From positions 177,641,900 to 177,705,899 of the forward strand of contig CM039462.1 in the NCBI GenBank assembly GCA_022414725.1: a stretch of DNA of 64,000 nucleotides, read 5' to 3'. The position numbers and the translations under genes are program-made. Source of the DNA: Microglena sp. YARC (taxonomy: Eukaryota > Chlorophyta > Chlorophyceae > Chlamydomonadales > Chlamydomonadaceae). Numbering within the stretch: the stretch's first letter is position 1; every line of letters starts with the position of its first letter. Positions 1-11,539 of this stretch are shown here, in pieces. The notes under the pieces are model-generated. The model saw nothing but the letters and a program-made list of their open reading frames with translations. It was not told the origin of the DNA and did no database searches.

Positions 1-330
1 GTGTGTGTGTGTGTGTGTGTGTGTGTGTTGGGTGGGGGGGTCGGACGTTGGGTGTGAGGGCAGGAGTGGGTGTGGGTGTGGGCGGTGGGGGGAAGGTAGC
101 ACCCACTTGTTCCCTAGACTGGTGGTTGTGCTGCTGCTGCAGAGGGGAAAGGTAGCCCCCACTTATGTTTAAGTGGGTATTCAGGTTTTTAGTGTTTAGG
201 GTCCATGGGTTTAGAGTTGATTATAGAGGTTTAGGGTTTAGGGTTCAGGGTCTAGGTGTTATGTTTTTTTTTTTAAGGTTAGTGGGGGCTAACTTAAGTG
301 GGGGCTACCTTCCTCCTACCTGCTGCTGCA
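1..330. repeat. GT microsatellite and TTTAGGG-like leader
   Basis: The window opens with a (GT)n run, followed by G-rich sequence and loose TTTAGGG-like units around 185-260. I see no gene here. The tract leads into the ordered array that begins near 330. Confidence 0.7.
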
Positions 331-1005
331 TGCTGTGCTGGCACCTCTCTACCCTAAACCCTAAAACCCTAAAACCAACTTCCTCCTACCTGCTGCTGCT
401 GTGCTGCTCTCTACCCTAAACCCTAAACCCTAACCCACTTTTCTCCTACCTGCTGCTGCTGCTAACTAATGCTAGTAGCTCTCTACCCTAAAACCCTAAC
501 CCACTTCTCCTACATGCTGGCTGCTGCAGTGCTGGCCTCTCTACCCTAAACCCTAAACCCTAAACCCACTTCCTCCTACCTTGCTGCTGCTGCAGTGGTT
601 GGCCCCTCTACAACCTAAACCCCATAAAACCCACTTCCTCCTACCTGCTGCTGTGCTGGCCTCTCTACCCTAAACCCTAAACCCACTTCCTCCTACCTGC
701 TGCTGCTGCTGTGCTGGCCTCTCTACCCTACACCCTAAACCCACTTCCTCCTACCTGCTGCTGCTGCAGTGCTGGCCTCTCTACCCTAAACCTAAACCCA
801 CCCACTTTATCCTAGTGCTGCTGCTGCAGTGCTGGCCTCTCTACCCTAAACCCTAAACCTAAAGCCACTTCCTCCTACCGTGCTTGCTCGGCTGCTTGCT
901 GCAGTGCTGGCCTCTCTACCCTAAACCCTAAACCCACTTCTTCCTACCTGCTGCTGCTGCTGTGCTGGCCTCTCTACCCTAAACCCTAAACCCACTTCCT
1001 CCTAC
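330..1005. repeat. Tandem array: CTGCTG donor-edge unit plus CCCTAAA repeats
   Basis: About eleven imperfect units of roughly 60 bp. Each has a CCCTAAACCCTAAACCCACTT block followed by CCTACCTGCTGCTGCTG...TGGCCTCTCTA. Read on the minus strand, each unit carries a run of CAG codons, a 5' splice site (CAG|GTAGGAGG) and TTTAGGG repeats. The same junction ends the candidate exon at 1006, so the array looks like repeated copies of that exon's donor edge spread downstream. Confidence 0.75.
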
Positions 1006-1246
1006 CTGCTGCTGCTGCTGCTGTGCTGTCCTCTGCTATTCTTCTGCTCCGCTACATTTGCAACGCCTGAGCGTGCTATGTCGGATGCGGCGACACCGAT
1101 GACACGTGCTATCGCTTTCGGTGCCAGCTCGCCAGTCTTCAAACATCCTAGTGAGCGCCTGGCGAAGACCTGTACTGCTGCAGCACTGTCCCCCTTGTTG
1201 GTCCACGGCAGGCCCATGGCAGTTAGAGACACAGGAGCATCGCCAG
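1006..1246 (-). CDS. Candidate exon of unknown protein (possible 3' part of the Q-rich/OPR-like gene)
   Basis: Non-repetitive, codon-like sequence between a possible acceptor (GGCTGAG|CTGG) and a donor (CAG|GTAGGAGG) on the minus strand. One frame reads through to the donor with GDSAAAVQVFARRSLGCL and LAPKAIARVIGVAASDIA, and ends in a Ser/Arg run. The frame that would follow from the exon ending at 2087 instead stops after about 60 residues. The frame and the link to the 2.1-2.7 kb exon are therefore unresolved. The main argument that this is an exon is that its donor edge is the unit amplified at 330-1005. I recognise no domain. Confidence 0.3.
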
Positions 1247-1284
1247 CTCAGCCACAGACATGACCGGTATGGCGGCTGGATCAC

Positions 1285-2086
1285 ACCTGCCCATAGCAGA
1301 CAGCCATTTGTTTTAGGGTTTAGGGTTGTAGGGTTTAGGGTTTAGTGAACACACCAGCTCATAGCAGACAGCCATTCGTTTTAGGGTTTAAGGTTTAGGG
1401 CTCATTGAACACGCCTGCACATAGCAGACAGCCGTTCGTTTTAGGTTTTAGGGTTTAGGGTTGAGTGAACACACCTGCCCACAGCAGACAGCCATTCGGT
1501 TTAGGGTTTAGGGTTGTAGGGTTTGGGATTTAAGGAACACATCTGCCCATAGCAGACAGCCATTTGGTTTAGGGTTTAGGGTTAAGGGAACACACCTGCA
1601 CACCGCAGACAGCCATTCGGTTTAGGGTTTAGGGCTTAGGGTTTAGGGTTGTAGGGTTTAGGGAACACACCTGCCCAATAGCAGACCGCCCATTCCGGTT
1701 TGGGGTTTAGGATGGTAGGGTTTAGGATTTAGAAAACACACCTGCTCATAGCAGACCGCCATTCGATTTGGGGTTTAGGATGGTAGGGTTTAGGGTTTAT
1801 CAAACACACCTGCCATAGCAGACCGCCATTACGGTTTGAGGTTTAGGAATGGTAGAGGTTTTAGGATTTATCAAACACACCTGCCCATAGCAGACAGCCA
1901 TTCGGTTTGGGGTTTAGGATGGTAGGGTTTAGGGTTTAGAAAACACACCTGCCCATAGCAGACCGCCATTTCGGTTTGGGGTTTTAGGATGGTAGGTTTA
2001 GGCTTTTATCTAACACACCTGCCCATAGCAGACCGCCATTCGGTTTGGGGTTTAGGATGGTAGGGTTTAGGGTATATCAAACGCAC
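1285..2086. repeat. Array of exon donor-edge copies interleaved with TTTAGGG repeats
   Basis: About a dozen direct units of 60-75 bp. Each contains ACACACCTGCCCATAGCAGA and CAGCCATTCGG, then one to four TTTAGGG-like repeats. Read on the minus strand, every unit reproduces the last 15-20 nt of the neighbouring exon (codons for TEWLSAMG) and its GGCAG|GTGTG donor. Units close to the exon carry TTTAGGATGG variants and units further away carry TTTAGGG. Confidence 0.85.
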
Positions 2087-2734
2087 CTGCCCATAGCAGA
2101 CAGCCATTCGGTCGGAGGTTGATATCCCAGCTCAGCAAACCCCCACGCCAGCTTGGACAGGGCAGACGGGCTCAGAGGGGGGTCGCATTGGTGAGCTGGC
2201 TTGGCTTTAGAGCTTGGTTTCAGAGCCACGGGTGTCAGATGCTTCATGCTGGCCACGCAGCAGGCCCTGAGCCAGGTCTCAGGGGGGCTTTGCCCAGTGA
2301 CAGCTAGGGCATGGGTCCAGTCAGCCAGGTCAGACAGCGTGGCCTCATCCATGCATGCCAGCGTGGCGTCCACGAAGTCCCTTACCCAATCATCCAGGTC
2401 ATCGCTTTGATGCTGATCAGTTCTTCCGGAACCTTCCGTAAGTACAGCTGCAGTACTGGGCCCTCGTCCAGAAACGCCCACAGGGATCTGATCAGCAGCA
2501 GCAGCAGCACCAGCACCAGTAGCAGCACTAGCAGCAACACCAGCACCAGCAGCAGAAGCACCCACAGGGCTCTGACCAGGTGGCCTCAGCAGCAATAGAG
2601 AATTCATGGCTTGGGACAGCTCAGCGGGCGTAAGAAGGGAGGAACTAGGGGGGAGTCTCTTGGGCACAACTGCACCATCGCTTGCTGGGCCTTCAGACTG
2701 TTCTTCAGGACAAATGGGGGGGGGGGGAGGGGTG
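2087..2734 (-). CDS. Exon encoding octotricopeptide-like (OPR-like) helical repeats
   Basis: Minus-strand exon of about 216 codons, with possible acceptor CACCAG|CACCC at 2735 and donor GGCAG|GTGCG after 2087. The N-terminal half is low complexity (Ser/Ala/Gly, with a GAGVAASAATGAGAAAAA tract). The C-terminal half has two related helical units, LSDLADWTHALAVTGQSPPE-TWL and LSKLAWGFAELGYQPP-TEWL. This L-x2-L-x-W-x2-A-x2-G-x2-PP-x-W-L pattern resembles the octotricopeptide and RAP proteins of green algae, which act as organelle RNA factors. Family membership is an inference from pattern alone. A run of 12 C near the 5' end makes the reading frame there uncertain. The acceptor phase does not fit the exon ending at 15580, so a missing exon, a homopolymer error or a separate gene is possible. 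Confidence 0.5.
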
Positions 2735-2739
2735 CTGGT

Positions 2740-3890
2740 GAGGGGAGAGAGTACCAGGGGGGATAAGGGGATTAATGTAGCAGGGGCGGTAGTCTTAGCG
2801 GCAACAGACTGACCAATCGCTGCTGGACTTGAGGCTGCACGATCAAAGGGGGTGCAGGTGAGGGGAGGGAGAGAGTACCAGGGGGGATAAGGGGAAGGTA
2901 GGGGTGGAGCTCTTAGGCAACAGACTGCCCCAACGCGCTGCTGGGATTTGAGGAGTGCACGAACAAGAAGGGGGGTGCAGGTAAGGGGAGGGGAGAGCGT
3001 ACAAGGAGGAGGAGGGGAAGGTTAGGGGCGGAGCTACTTCGGGCAAAAAAAATGCACCCAATCGCTGCTGGGCTTCAGGCCTGAGGAATGAAGGGGGGTG
3101 GGGGGGGCAGTGTTGGGAGGGCTTACTCAGGGGGAGAAGGGGAAGGCATGGGTGGAGCTCTTGGCAACAGACTGCACCGCAATAGCCGCTGGGCTTGAGG
3201 CCTACTAAAACGAACAAGGGGGGGTGGGGGGGTGGGGTGGGGGTGAAGCAAAGACTGCACCAATCGCTGCTGGGCTTCAGGCCTGCAGGAATGAGGGGTG
3301 GGTGGGTGGGTGTGGGATGCAGGTGTGGGAGGGCTCACCCAGGGGGTAGAAGGGAAGGGTAGGGGCGGACTCTTGGGCAACAGAATGCACCAATCATGCT
3401 GGAAGGGCTTCAGGCTCGCAGGAATGAAGTGGGGGTGGGGGGTGGAGGAGGGGAGAGCGTACCAGGGGTGGGAAGGGGAGGTAGGGGCGGAGCTCTTGGC
3501 AACAGACTGCACCAATCAGCTGCTGGGGCTTGAGGCCTGGACGAACGAAGGGGGGGTGCAGGGTGGGGGGGGAGAGGGTACCAAAAAAAAAAAAAATAAG
3601 GGGTAGAAAAGGGGAAGGTAGGGGGGCGGAGCTCTTGGGCAGAAGAATGCGCCAACCGTGCTCCGGGCTTGAGGCATGCAGGAAAGGGGTGGGTGGGTGG
3701 ATGGGGTGGGGGTGAGGGGTGGGGAGGGCTTTACTCAGGGGGGAGAAATGGGAAGGTAAAGGGTGGAGCTTCCTGGCGACAAGACTGACCCAATCGCAGC
3801 TGGGATGAGAGCTGCAGGAATGAAGGGGGATGGGTGTGTGTGTGGGGGGGGGGGGGGTAAAGGATGAGGGGGTTGACCACAAGCATCGTT
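2740..3890. repeat. G-rich array of exon acceptor-edge copies
   Basis: Roughly nine units of 90-130 bp. Each has GGAGCTCTTGGGCAACAGACTGC, a CAATCGCTGCTGGGCTTGAGGCCTG core and then G-rich GGGGAGAGAGTACCAGGGGG sequence. On the minus strand the units align with the first 70-80 nt of the exon starting at 2734 (GGCCCAGCAAGCGATGGTGC, GTTGTGCCCAAGAGACTCC). They lie in the upstream intron. Open frames here are proline-rich noise. Confidence 0.7.
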
Positions 3891-4680
3891 ACTTCAGGGG
3901 CTGGGCTATTCGAGTCTCAGGGTAGCAGAAGGTTTGGCCAATCGATATACGGGTCAGGTAGCGATGCTATACGGTAGCAAAAAGAAGCCTGGTAAAGATC
4001 AGAGGGGAGGGGTGACATGAGGAGGGGGCCTGGTCTAAATAATTACGTAGGACCCCCTCTCGTGTACCCCTAAAAGAAACCCTCTGGTAAGATCACAACC
4101 TATCCATTTCAAAGTATATTTACATAGCTGTTCTTTTCAGCTACCAGCAGCAATTCTAGGCAGCTCCTGGACTGCTTTCTAGCCAAACCATCCAACATAT
4201 CTGTTCTTTTCACTACCAACAGCAGCTGCTGAGGCAGCTCCCCTAGACTGCCTCCCACCAATCCTATCCAAACATAGCTGTTTTTTCAGCCACAAGCAAC
4301 AACTTCTTGGCAGCTCCTCTGATCAGGTTACCAGCCACTCCAGAAGTAACCTAGTGCACATGGAAGCGACACAACCAGCGTCTAGCACTGCTTAATGTCG
4401 GGGCTTGGACAGTGAATGGCTCAGGGAGCTGCAAGAAGCTGCTGCTTGTAGCGTAAGAAAGCATGTTGTCTCAGGGAGCTGCCAAGAAGTGCTGCTCGTA
4501 GCGGAAAGAAAGCTATGCATGTCACCAGGGAGCTGCCTAAAAGAAGCTGCTGCTTGTCGGTAAAGAAAGCTGTGCATGTCCCAGGGAGTGCTAAGAAGCA
4601 TGCTGCTTGTAGCGGAAATAAAAGCTTGCATGTTTGTATGCATAGATGCCAGTACTTAAAACCCATGTAGCAGTGCTATC
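3890..4680. repeat. Degenerate GCAGCTTC/GAAGCTGC element copies
   Basis: Several overlapping, inverted and direct copies of sequence such as CAGCAGCTGCTGAGGCAGCTCC and GGAGCTGCCAAGAAG, matching the ends of the 200-bp elements at 41718, 56036 and 56405. No gene is visible. Confidence 0.55.
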
Positions 4681-4689
4681 ATTTATTGT

Positions 4690-5045
4690 GTTTCGATTCT
4701 TCATAGTAGAAACATGAAATATACACACAGTTGATAGAAAATGAATATACACCACAGTTGATAGAAACATGAAATATACACCACAGTTGATAGAAACATG
4801 AAATATACACCACAGTTGATAGAAACATGAAAATAGACACAGACAAGTTGATAGCTGATTACAACTCACCACAGTTGATTAGCTGAATTACAACTCACCA
4901 CAGTTGATAGCTTGAATTACAACTCACCACAGTTGAAATAGCTGAATTACAACTCAACCACACAGTTGATAGCTGAATTAACAACTCAACCACAGTTGAT
5001 AGCTGAATTACAACTCAAACAGTTGATAGCTGAATTAACAAATCA
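4690..5045. repeat. CACAGTTGATAG tandem repeat
   Basis: About a dozen units of 28-32 bp in two sub-types, GAAACATGAAATATACACCA and CTGAATTACAACTCACCA, each followed by CAGTTGATAG. Related words recur at 9660-9830 and 10380-10550. Confidence 0.8.
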
Positions 5046-5076
5046 CAAACCCTACTTACACGGCAAAAGTAATGAT

Positions 5077-5277
5077 AACGCCTGGTGGGGCTTGGTATTA
5101 TGAGAGCCCCGACTTATGGCGGTAGGGAACAGGCTGCTTCTTTACTGGACAAAGCTACCATGAAGCGGGTTGACAGCGACACGGGCACAAAAGCGCATCC
5201 GTAGGGATTCGAAAACCCGGCACCTTCGCGTTCTAGGGAGCTCTGCACTGAGCCATTACGTTGAAAGGGGATCCTAC
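5077..5277 (-). mobile_element. tRNA-derived SINE copy
   Basis: The minus strand has a tRNA-like head with a degraded A box near 5260 and a B-box region GGGTTTTCGAATCCC near 5210. A body follows (TGTCGCTGTCAACCC, GTAGCTTTGTCC), then a 3' end reading GGGGCTC, AATACCAAGCCCCACCAGGCG. The same layout occurs at 49354-49572 and 57603-57800. Decayed promoter boxes suggest an old copy. Confidence 0.65.
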
Positions 5278-5685
5278 ATTACACGGTGGATATGTGTAAG
5301 GATCGGCATATGGTGAGGTGGTGACGCATTTACCCCTGGACACAAATTTCCCCTCTTCACCCTGCCCACATAGCCCCTTTACACCCTGACCCACCTAGCC
5401 TCCCTTCAACCCTGCCCCTTTCACCCACGTCACGCCAACCCAACCCACTGAGTAACAAGTCTTACCTTCCCAACTTCTCTTACCAGTCACCCATTCCCAT
5501 TTGCCCCACTAAATAAACCCCTGCCACTCTGACCCCCTGAAAACCTAGCCCTCTTCACCCATTCACCCTGCACACTTTAACCCCTGAAAAGATAGCCCCC
5601 TTCAACCCCCTGCACACTTTGCCCCCCTTCACCCCAGCCCACTACGTAAAAAGTCTTCCTTCCAACTTATCATACCAGTAGGGGA
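5278..5685. repeat. Pyrimidine-rich imperfect repeats, no gene
   Basis: Loose repeats of CACCCTGCCCAC, CTTTACACCCTGACCCAC and TTAACCCCTGAAAAGATAGC type. No convincing open frame, RNA gene or splice-site-bounded exon is visible. Confidence 0.5.
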
Positions 5686-8600
5686 TGTGGAAATATGATA
5701 TATATGATGTCATTTTCATCATATGATACATGTGATGTCCAGCGTCCTGACTAGGGTAACTTTGGCTGGGGTAACCAATCATGTCATCATATGATACCAT
5801 GTGATGCCAGCGGTCTGACTAGGTAACTTTGGCCTGGGGCACCATATCATGTCATCATATGATACCATGTGATGCCAGCGGTCTGACTAGGTAAAACTTT
5901 TGGCCTGGGGGCGAGCCATTTGTCATACATATGATACCTGGGGCACTTTGCTGCGGGCACCTATATCATGTCATCATATGATACCATGTGATGCCAGCGG
6001 TCTGACTAGGCAACTTTGGCCTGGGGCACTATATCATGTCAATCATATGATGATATGCAGGCCAGCCAGTCTGACTAGTAACTTTGGCCTGGCACCATAT
6101 CATGTCATCAAATAAATGATCACCATGTCCTGATCCAGTTCGGTCCTGACTACGGTAACTTTGGCCTGGGGCACCATATATCATGTCATCATATTTTGAT
6201 ACCATTTGTTGATGCCAGCGGGGGGTCTGATCTAGGTAAAAGGGCACCATAATCATGTCCATACATATGATACCATGTGATGCCCAGCGGTTCTGACTAG
6301 GTAACTTTGGCCTGGGGCACCAATATCATGTCATCATATGATACCATGTGATGCCAGCGGTCTGACTAGGTAACTTTGGCCTGGGGCACCATATCATGTC
6401 ATCATATGATACCATGTGATCCAAGAGCGGTCTGACTAGGTAACTATTGGCCTGGGGCAAACCTATCATGTCATCATATGATACCATGTGATGCCAGCGG
6501 TCTGACTAGGTAACTTTGGCCTGGGGCACCATATCATGTCATCATATTGATTACCATGTGATGCCACGGATCTACTAGGTAACTTTGGCCTGGGGGCACC
6601 TATATCATGTCATCATATGATACCGATTATGCCAGCGGTCTGACTAGGTAACCTTTGGCCTGCGGGCACCATATCATGTCATCATAATGAACCCATGGTG
6701 ATAGCCAGCGGCTGACTAGGTAAACTTTGGCCTGGGCACCATATCATGTCATCATATGAACCATGTGATGCCAGCGGTCTGACTAGTACATTTTGGCCTG
6801 GGGCACCATATCATGTCATCATATGATACCATGTGATGCCAGCGGTCTGACTAGGTAACTTTGGCCTGGGGCACATATCAATCAGTCATCATAGTGATAC
6901 CATGTGAATGCCCAGCGGTCTGACTGGTAACTTTGGCTGGGGCACCATATCATGTCATCATAATGATAACCGCATGGTGATGCCAGCGGGTCTGAACTAG
7001 GTAACTTTGGCCCTGGGGCACCATATCATGTCATCCATATGATACCTCATGTGATGCCAAGCGGCTCTGACTAGGTAACTTTGGCCTTGGGGCACCATAT
7101 CTGTCATCATATGATACGCCAGATGTGAATCCAGCGGTCTGACTAGGTACTTTGCCTGGGGCAATCCATACATGTCATCATATGATACCATGTGATGCCA
7201 AGCGGTCTGACTAAGGTAACATTGGCCTGGGGCATCCACCGATATAATGTCATCATATGATACCATGTATGCCAGCCGGTCTGACTAGGTAACTTTGGCC
7301 TGGGGCAAACACATATCCATGTCATCATATGAATACCATGTGATGCCAGCGGTTCTGACTAGTAACTTTGGCCTGGGGCAACATATCAATGTCCCATCAA
7401 ATATGATACCATGTGGATCGCCAGCGGTCTGAACTAGGTAACTTTGGCCTGGGCACCATATCATAAGGTCCATCATAATGAATACCATGTGGCCAGCGGC
7501 TGACCTAGGTAACTTTGGCCTGGGGCACCATATCTATAGTCCATCAATATGATACCATGTGGATGCAGGGTTGTAGGTACTTTTGGCTGGGGCTCCATAT
7601 CTCATGTCATCATAATATGCATTTGATCACGGTCTGACTAGGTACTTGGCTGGGCCATATCAAGTATCATTGATACCGGAGTGATGCCGCGGTTGCTAGC
7701 GCTAATATTGGCACTGGGCTATATCAATGTCATCATATGATACCGATGTGAGCAGGTCTGATAGGTAAGCTGGCTGGGCCAATATCATGTCATTATATGA
7801 TAAGTGATGCAGCGGTCTGATAGGGAGTAACTTGGCCTGGGACGCATATGATTGTATATATTGATACACGATGTGAATGCCAGCGGATCTGACTAGGTAC
7901 TTTTGGCTGGCCCATATATTGCATCATGATACATGGTGATCAGCGGTCTGTAGGTAACTTTGGCTGGGGACCATATCATGTAATATGACATGTGATGCAG
8001 GTTGGAATAGGTAATCTTTGGATTGGGGACAAATCATGTCATCATATGATGAATGGTGATGCAGCGTTGATAGGTATTTGGCCTGGGCACCATATTAGTT
8101 ATATATATACCATGTGATTCCAGGATGCTGATAGGTACTTGGCCTGGGACCATAATCAGTCATATTGATACATTGATGCCAGGGTTGATAGGTAACTTCT
8201 GCTGGGGAATATCATGTCATATATATCATGTGATTGCCGAGGTGCTGAGTAGGTAACTTTGGCCTGGGACATATAGTTATGAACGATAAGATTGTGTGCA
8301 GCGGTCTGATAGGTACTTTTGGTGGGCAAGCAGTGTGTGAACCATGTGATTGCTAGGGTTGACAGGTAAATTGGCTGGGCATCATATAATTGTCATCATA
8401 TGTAATGATGGAGGGTCTGATAGTATTTGGCTGGGGCCAACCCATATATGTTCATATATGATACATGTGATGCCAGGGTCTGAACTAGGTCATTTGGCTG
8501 GACCATATAGTTGTCATATACTGAATACATGTGATGCAGGGGTCTGCTGGTAACTTTGCCTGGGTACATATACTGTACATATGAATTGTGTAGCCAGCGG

Positions 8601-8825
8601 GTTGCTAGGTATTGGCGGGAATATATGATATCATATAATGTGGATTGCAGGGTCGTGACTAGGTAAATTTGTGGACATAGTATGTATACATATATACATG
8701 TGATGCAGCGGTCCTGACCTGTAACTTTGGCTGGGGACCTATCATATGAATTAATCATATGATTTTTGTAGATATATGGTGATATATTATCGTCTTTGTC
8801 CATCATTGAATTTGCCGTTCCCTAG
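5686..8825. repeat. 68-bp satellite array derived from a palindromic MITE
   Basis: About 45 copies of a 68-bp unit running ATATCATGTCATCATATGAT, ACCATGTGATGCCAGCGGTC, TGACTAGGTAACTTTGGCCT, GGGGCACC. Copies between 6240 and 7550 are nearly identical. Those to the right of 7600 carry many small deletions. The unit's TCATATGAT palindrome and GTCTGACTAGG...AACTTTGG core match the interior of the dispersed element at 44284-44450. The array ends at 8811-8823 with that element's terminal motif TTGCCGTTCCCTA. Confidence 0.9.
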
Positions 8826-9350
8826 ATATGTGTGCGTATAAGTGGCTGAGGGTGTTGCTATCGAACGACAGATGCGCAACGGAATGGAGCGGAAGAAAAG
8901 CCAGTTAGTGTACGAGGCGCTGGCTGAACGTGTCGGCTTTGTCTCAGTCGTCCGTCGGTCATTGCTGAATTATAAATCGCAACCCTACATACACAGCAAG
9001 CCTGTGTGCATATCTCTACCAAGGGCACCACACCCACGTAGCAGTGCTGTAATTGGGTGTAGTGGTGGTAGTGGTGTGCGTGTGTGGCAGTGGTCGTGGA
9101 CTGAACCCAGAAGGCTGCGCAAGGTTAAGTGATTGTGGATAGTGCATCCCTCTCACACTACAATGGCCTACGTAGCAGTGATTTCTTTTCCAAAAACATA
9201 AAAGTGGGTTTCTAATAGCTGTATGGTTTTAGGCCTCTCCAGGGAAGCGTTTTAGTGTTTCTGTAGCTTTTTTTTTAGCTTTTCAGGGCCATTAAGGGCA
9301 CACACAAAAAGCACTTTTTTTTTACTTTTTTATAGCGATAGTTTCACGAA
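8826..9350. other. Sequence without a supported gene
   Basis: A 96-codon open frame begins at 8842, but it has no recognisable domain. Its second half (8970-9050) belongs to the repeat family that includes 10230-11230 (GCAACCCTA...ACACGG, CATATTCCTACCAAGGGCA). I do not call a gene. Confidence 0.4.
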
Positions 9351-9570
9351 AACGGGGACAACGGGGAAAATATGCATTAAACGAGGAAAACGGGGACAAC
9401 GGGGAAAATATGCATTAAACGGGGAAAACGGGGACACGGGGGAAAATATGCAATTAACGGGAAAACGGACAACGGGACAAGGGAAAATATGCATTAAACG
9501 GGGGAAACGGGGACAACGGGGAAAACGGCGAAAACGGGGACTAATGCGAAAACTGGGACAAAACTAGCGA
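9350..9570. repeat. ACGGGGACAACGGGGAAAA minisatellite
   Basis: Repeats of ACGGGGAAAACGGGGACA with the spacer AAATATGCATTAAAC every 45-55 bp. Confidence 0.85.
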
Positions 9571-9659
9571 TCGCTGTATATAGCAGAAATAAAATCCTGC
9601 CACGTAGCGGGTGCTGTATATTGAGTTTATTCCTTTCGTTCATGGCTAGGTATAACTGG

Positions 9660-9830
9660 TATAAACAATGAAACATGCATATTTATGCCTTAAACATGAA
9701 ACATACATATGTAAACATGAAACATACATATAAACATGAAACATGCATATTTATGCATTAAACATGAAACATACATATTTAAACATGAAACATACATATA
9801 AACATGAAACATGCATATTTATGCCAGACA
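9660..9830. repeat. AACATGAAACATACATAT repeat
   Basis: About seven tandem units of AACATGAAACATGCATATTT or a shorter variant. The same word occurs at 10388-10408 and 4690-4830, so this is part of a wider repeat family. Confidence 0.8.
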
Positions 9831-10009
9831 AAACGCACTGGTGCCATATTTGGTAGCTGAATAGACAATTGCAGCCATACCTACTGGGCATGCCTCTATG
9901 CATGGCTGGTTATGAAGGCGTGTTGGGTGGTGGTGGTGGTGGAGCTAGCTGTCATGGTCAACGCATTGCTAAAGGGGAAACTGAGCAACCAGGCGGGGCT
10001 GTGGGGTAG

Positions 10010-10037
10010 CCACTTTTTGTGTGTGTGTGTGTGTGTA

Positions 10038-10070
<33 letters not shown>

Positions 10071-10150
10071 ATGTGTGTGTGTGTGTGTTGGGAATTATGT
10101 TGGGTTTGTGTTTGGGTTTGTGTTGGGAATTATGTTGGGTTTGTGGGGTA
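10010..10150. repeat. GT microsatellite with GGGAATTATGTTGGGTTTGT copies
   Basis: A (GT)n tract, then two copies of TTGGGAATTATGTTGGGTTT. No coding signal on either strand. Confidence 0.85.
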
Positions 10151-10199
10151 GCCTCATCAGCCATGCCTGTGTGCATGCTCCTACGAAGGACGTTACAGC

Positions 10200-11280
10200 C
10201 ATGTAGCAGTGCTAGAATCTAATTAAAAGCAACACTATCTAGAATTAAAATTGCAACCCTATCAATACCTATATATATTAATACATATAAAATGATATAA
10301 ATGTATGCATATTCAAACCAAGGACATTACAGCCATGTATCAGTGCTAGAATGCATTGTGCTATGTCCATCCATCGACCATAGTAGAAACATGAAATATG
10401 CATATTTAATGAAAAACAAAACGCACTGGTGCCTTGGTTGATAGCTGAATTCAAAATCCATCGCACCAATGCCATGGTTCATAGCTGAGTTAAAAATAAA
10501 AAAGGCGCACCGTCCAGTGCCATGGTGATAGCTGAAATTAAAATTGCAACCCTATCTGCACGGCTTGTATTTGTTCATATTCCTGCTAAGGGCAGTACAG
10601 CCTTGTATCAGTACAGCCCTGTAGTAGCACCACCAGAATAGGGGACATGGAGTCCTTGTCAAGGCACCACGCAATAAATAATTTAAACTCGCAGCCCTAT
10701 CTACACGGCTTGTATTTGTTCATATTCCTGCTAAGGGCAGTACAGCCTTGTATCAGTACAGCCCTGTAGTAGCACCACCAGAATAGGGGACATGGAGTCC
10801 TTGTTCAACGGCACCACGCAAATAGAATAATTTAAACTCGCACCCCTATCTACACGGCTTGTATTTGTTCATATTCCTACCAAGGGCAGTACAGCCCTGT
10901 AGCAGTACAGCCAGGTAGCAGTACAGCCCTGTAGTAGCACCACCAGGATAGGGGATATGGAGTCCTTGTCAAGCACCACGCAATAAATAATTTAACTCGC
11001 AGCCCCTATCTACTGCCTAACAACATTTCATAATACTATAGATATAAGGCATGCATGCATATTCCCTACCAAGGCAGCACAGCCATGCAGCAGTGCCACT
11101 TAGCGTTACTTTTCTAAATTAATATTTGAATATTTTCTTTAAACCAAATCATATAAAAACAATATCATATAAAAAAACATCATATAAATGTATGCATATT
11201 CCTACCAAGGGCAGCACAGCCATGCAGCAGTGCCACAGACCAGTTAATTTGTAAATGAATATTTTAATCATTTCCTCTCG
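10200..11280. repeat. Repeat block with a ~165-bp tandem triplication
   Basis: Diverged copies of an element with CATATTCCTACCAAGGGCAG, TACAGCC.TGTA.CAGT and a body. Between about 10550 and 11015 three nearly identical ~165-bp units run from CACGGCTTGTATTTGTTCAT to the CACCACGCAATAAATAATTT spacer. Further partial copies lie at 11040-11100, 11190-11240 and 11450-11500. Confidence 0.8.
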
Positions 11281-11294
11281 AAAAATGTCATATA

Positions 11295-11300
11295 TAATCT

Positions 11301-11350
<50 letters not shown>

Positions 11351-11392
11351 GTTATATATATATATATATAATATATATATATATCTCGCTCC

Positions 11393-11425
<33 letters not shown>

Positions 11426-11450
11426 CATATACATATACATATATATTTAT
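11295..11450. repeat. CT and TA microsatellites
   Basis: (CT)n followed by long (TA)n tracts, with an inverted arrangement around GTTATATATA. Confidence 0.9.
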
Positions 11451-11539
11451 ATGCATATTCCTACCTAGGGCAGCACAGCCATGCAGCAGTGCCAACCAGG
11501 AATAGGGGCCATAGAGGATCTCCGGCAGAGCCCTCATCA

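Noticed and set aside
1..1000. Chromosome-end telomere
   Set aside because: TTTAGGG/CCCTAAA units are short, interrupted and interleaved with exon-edge sequence, and both orientations occur within the first 500 bp.
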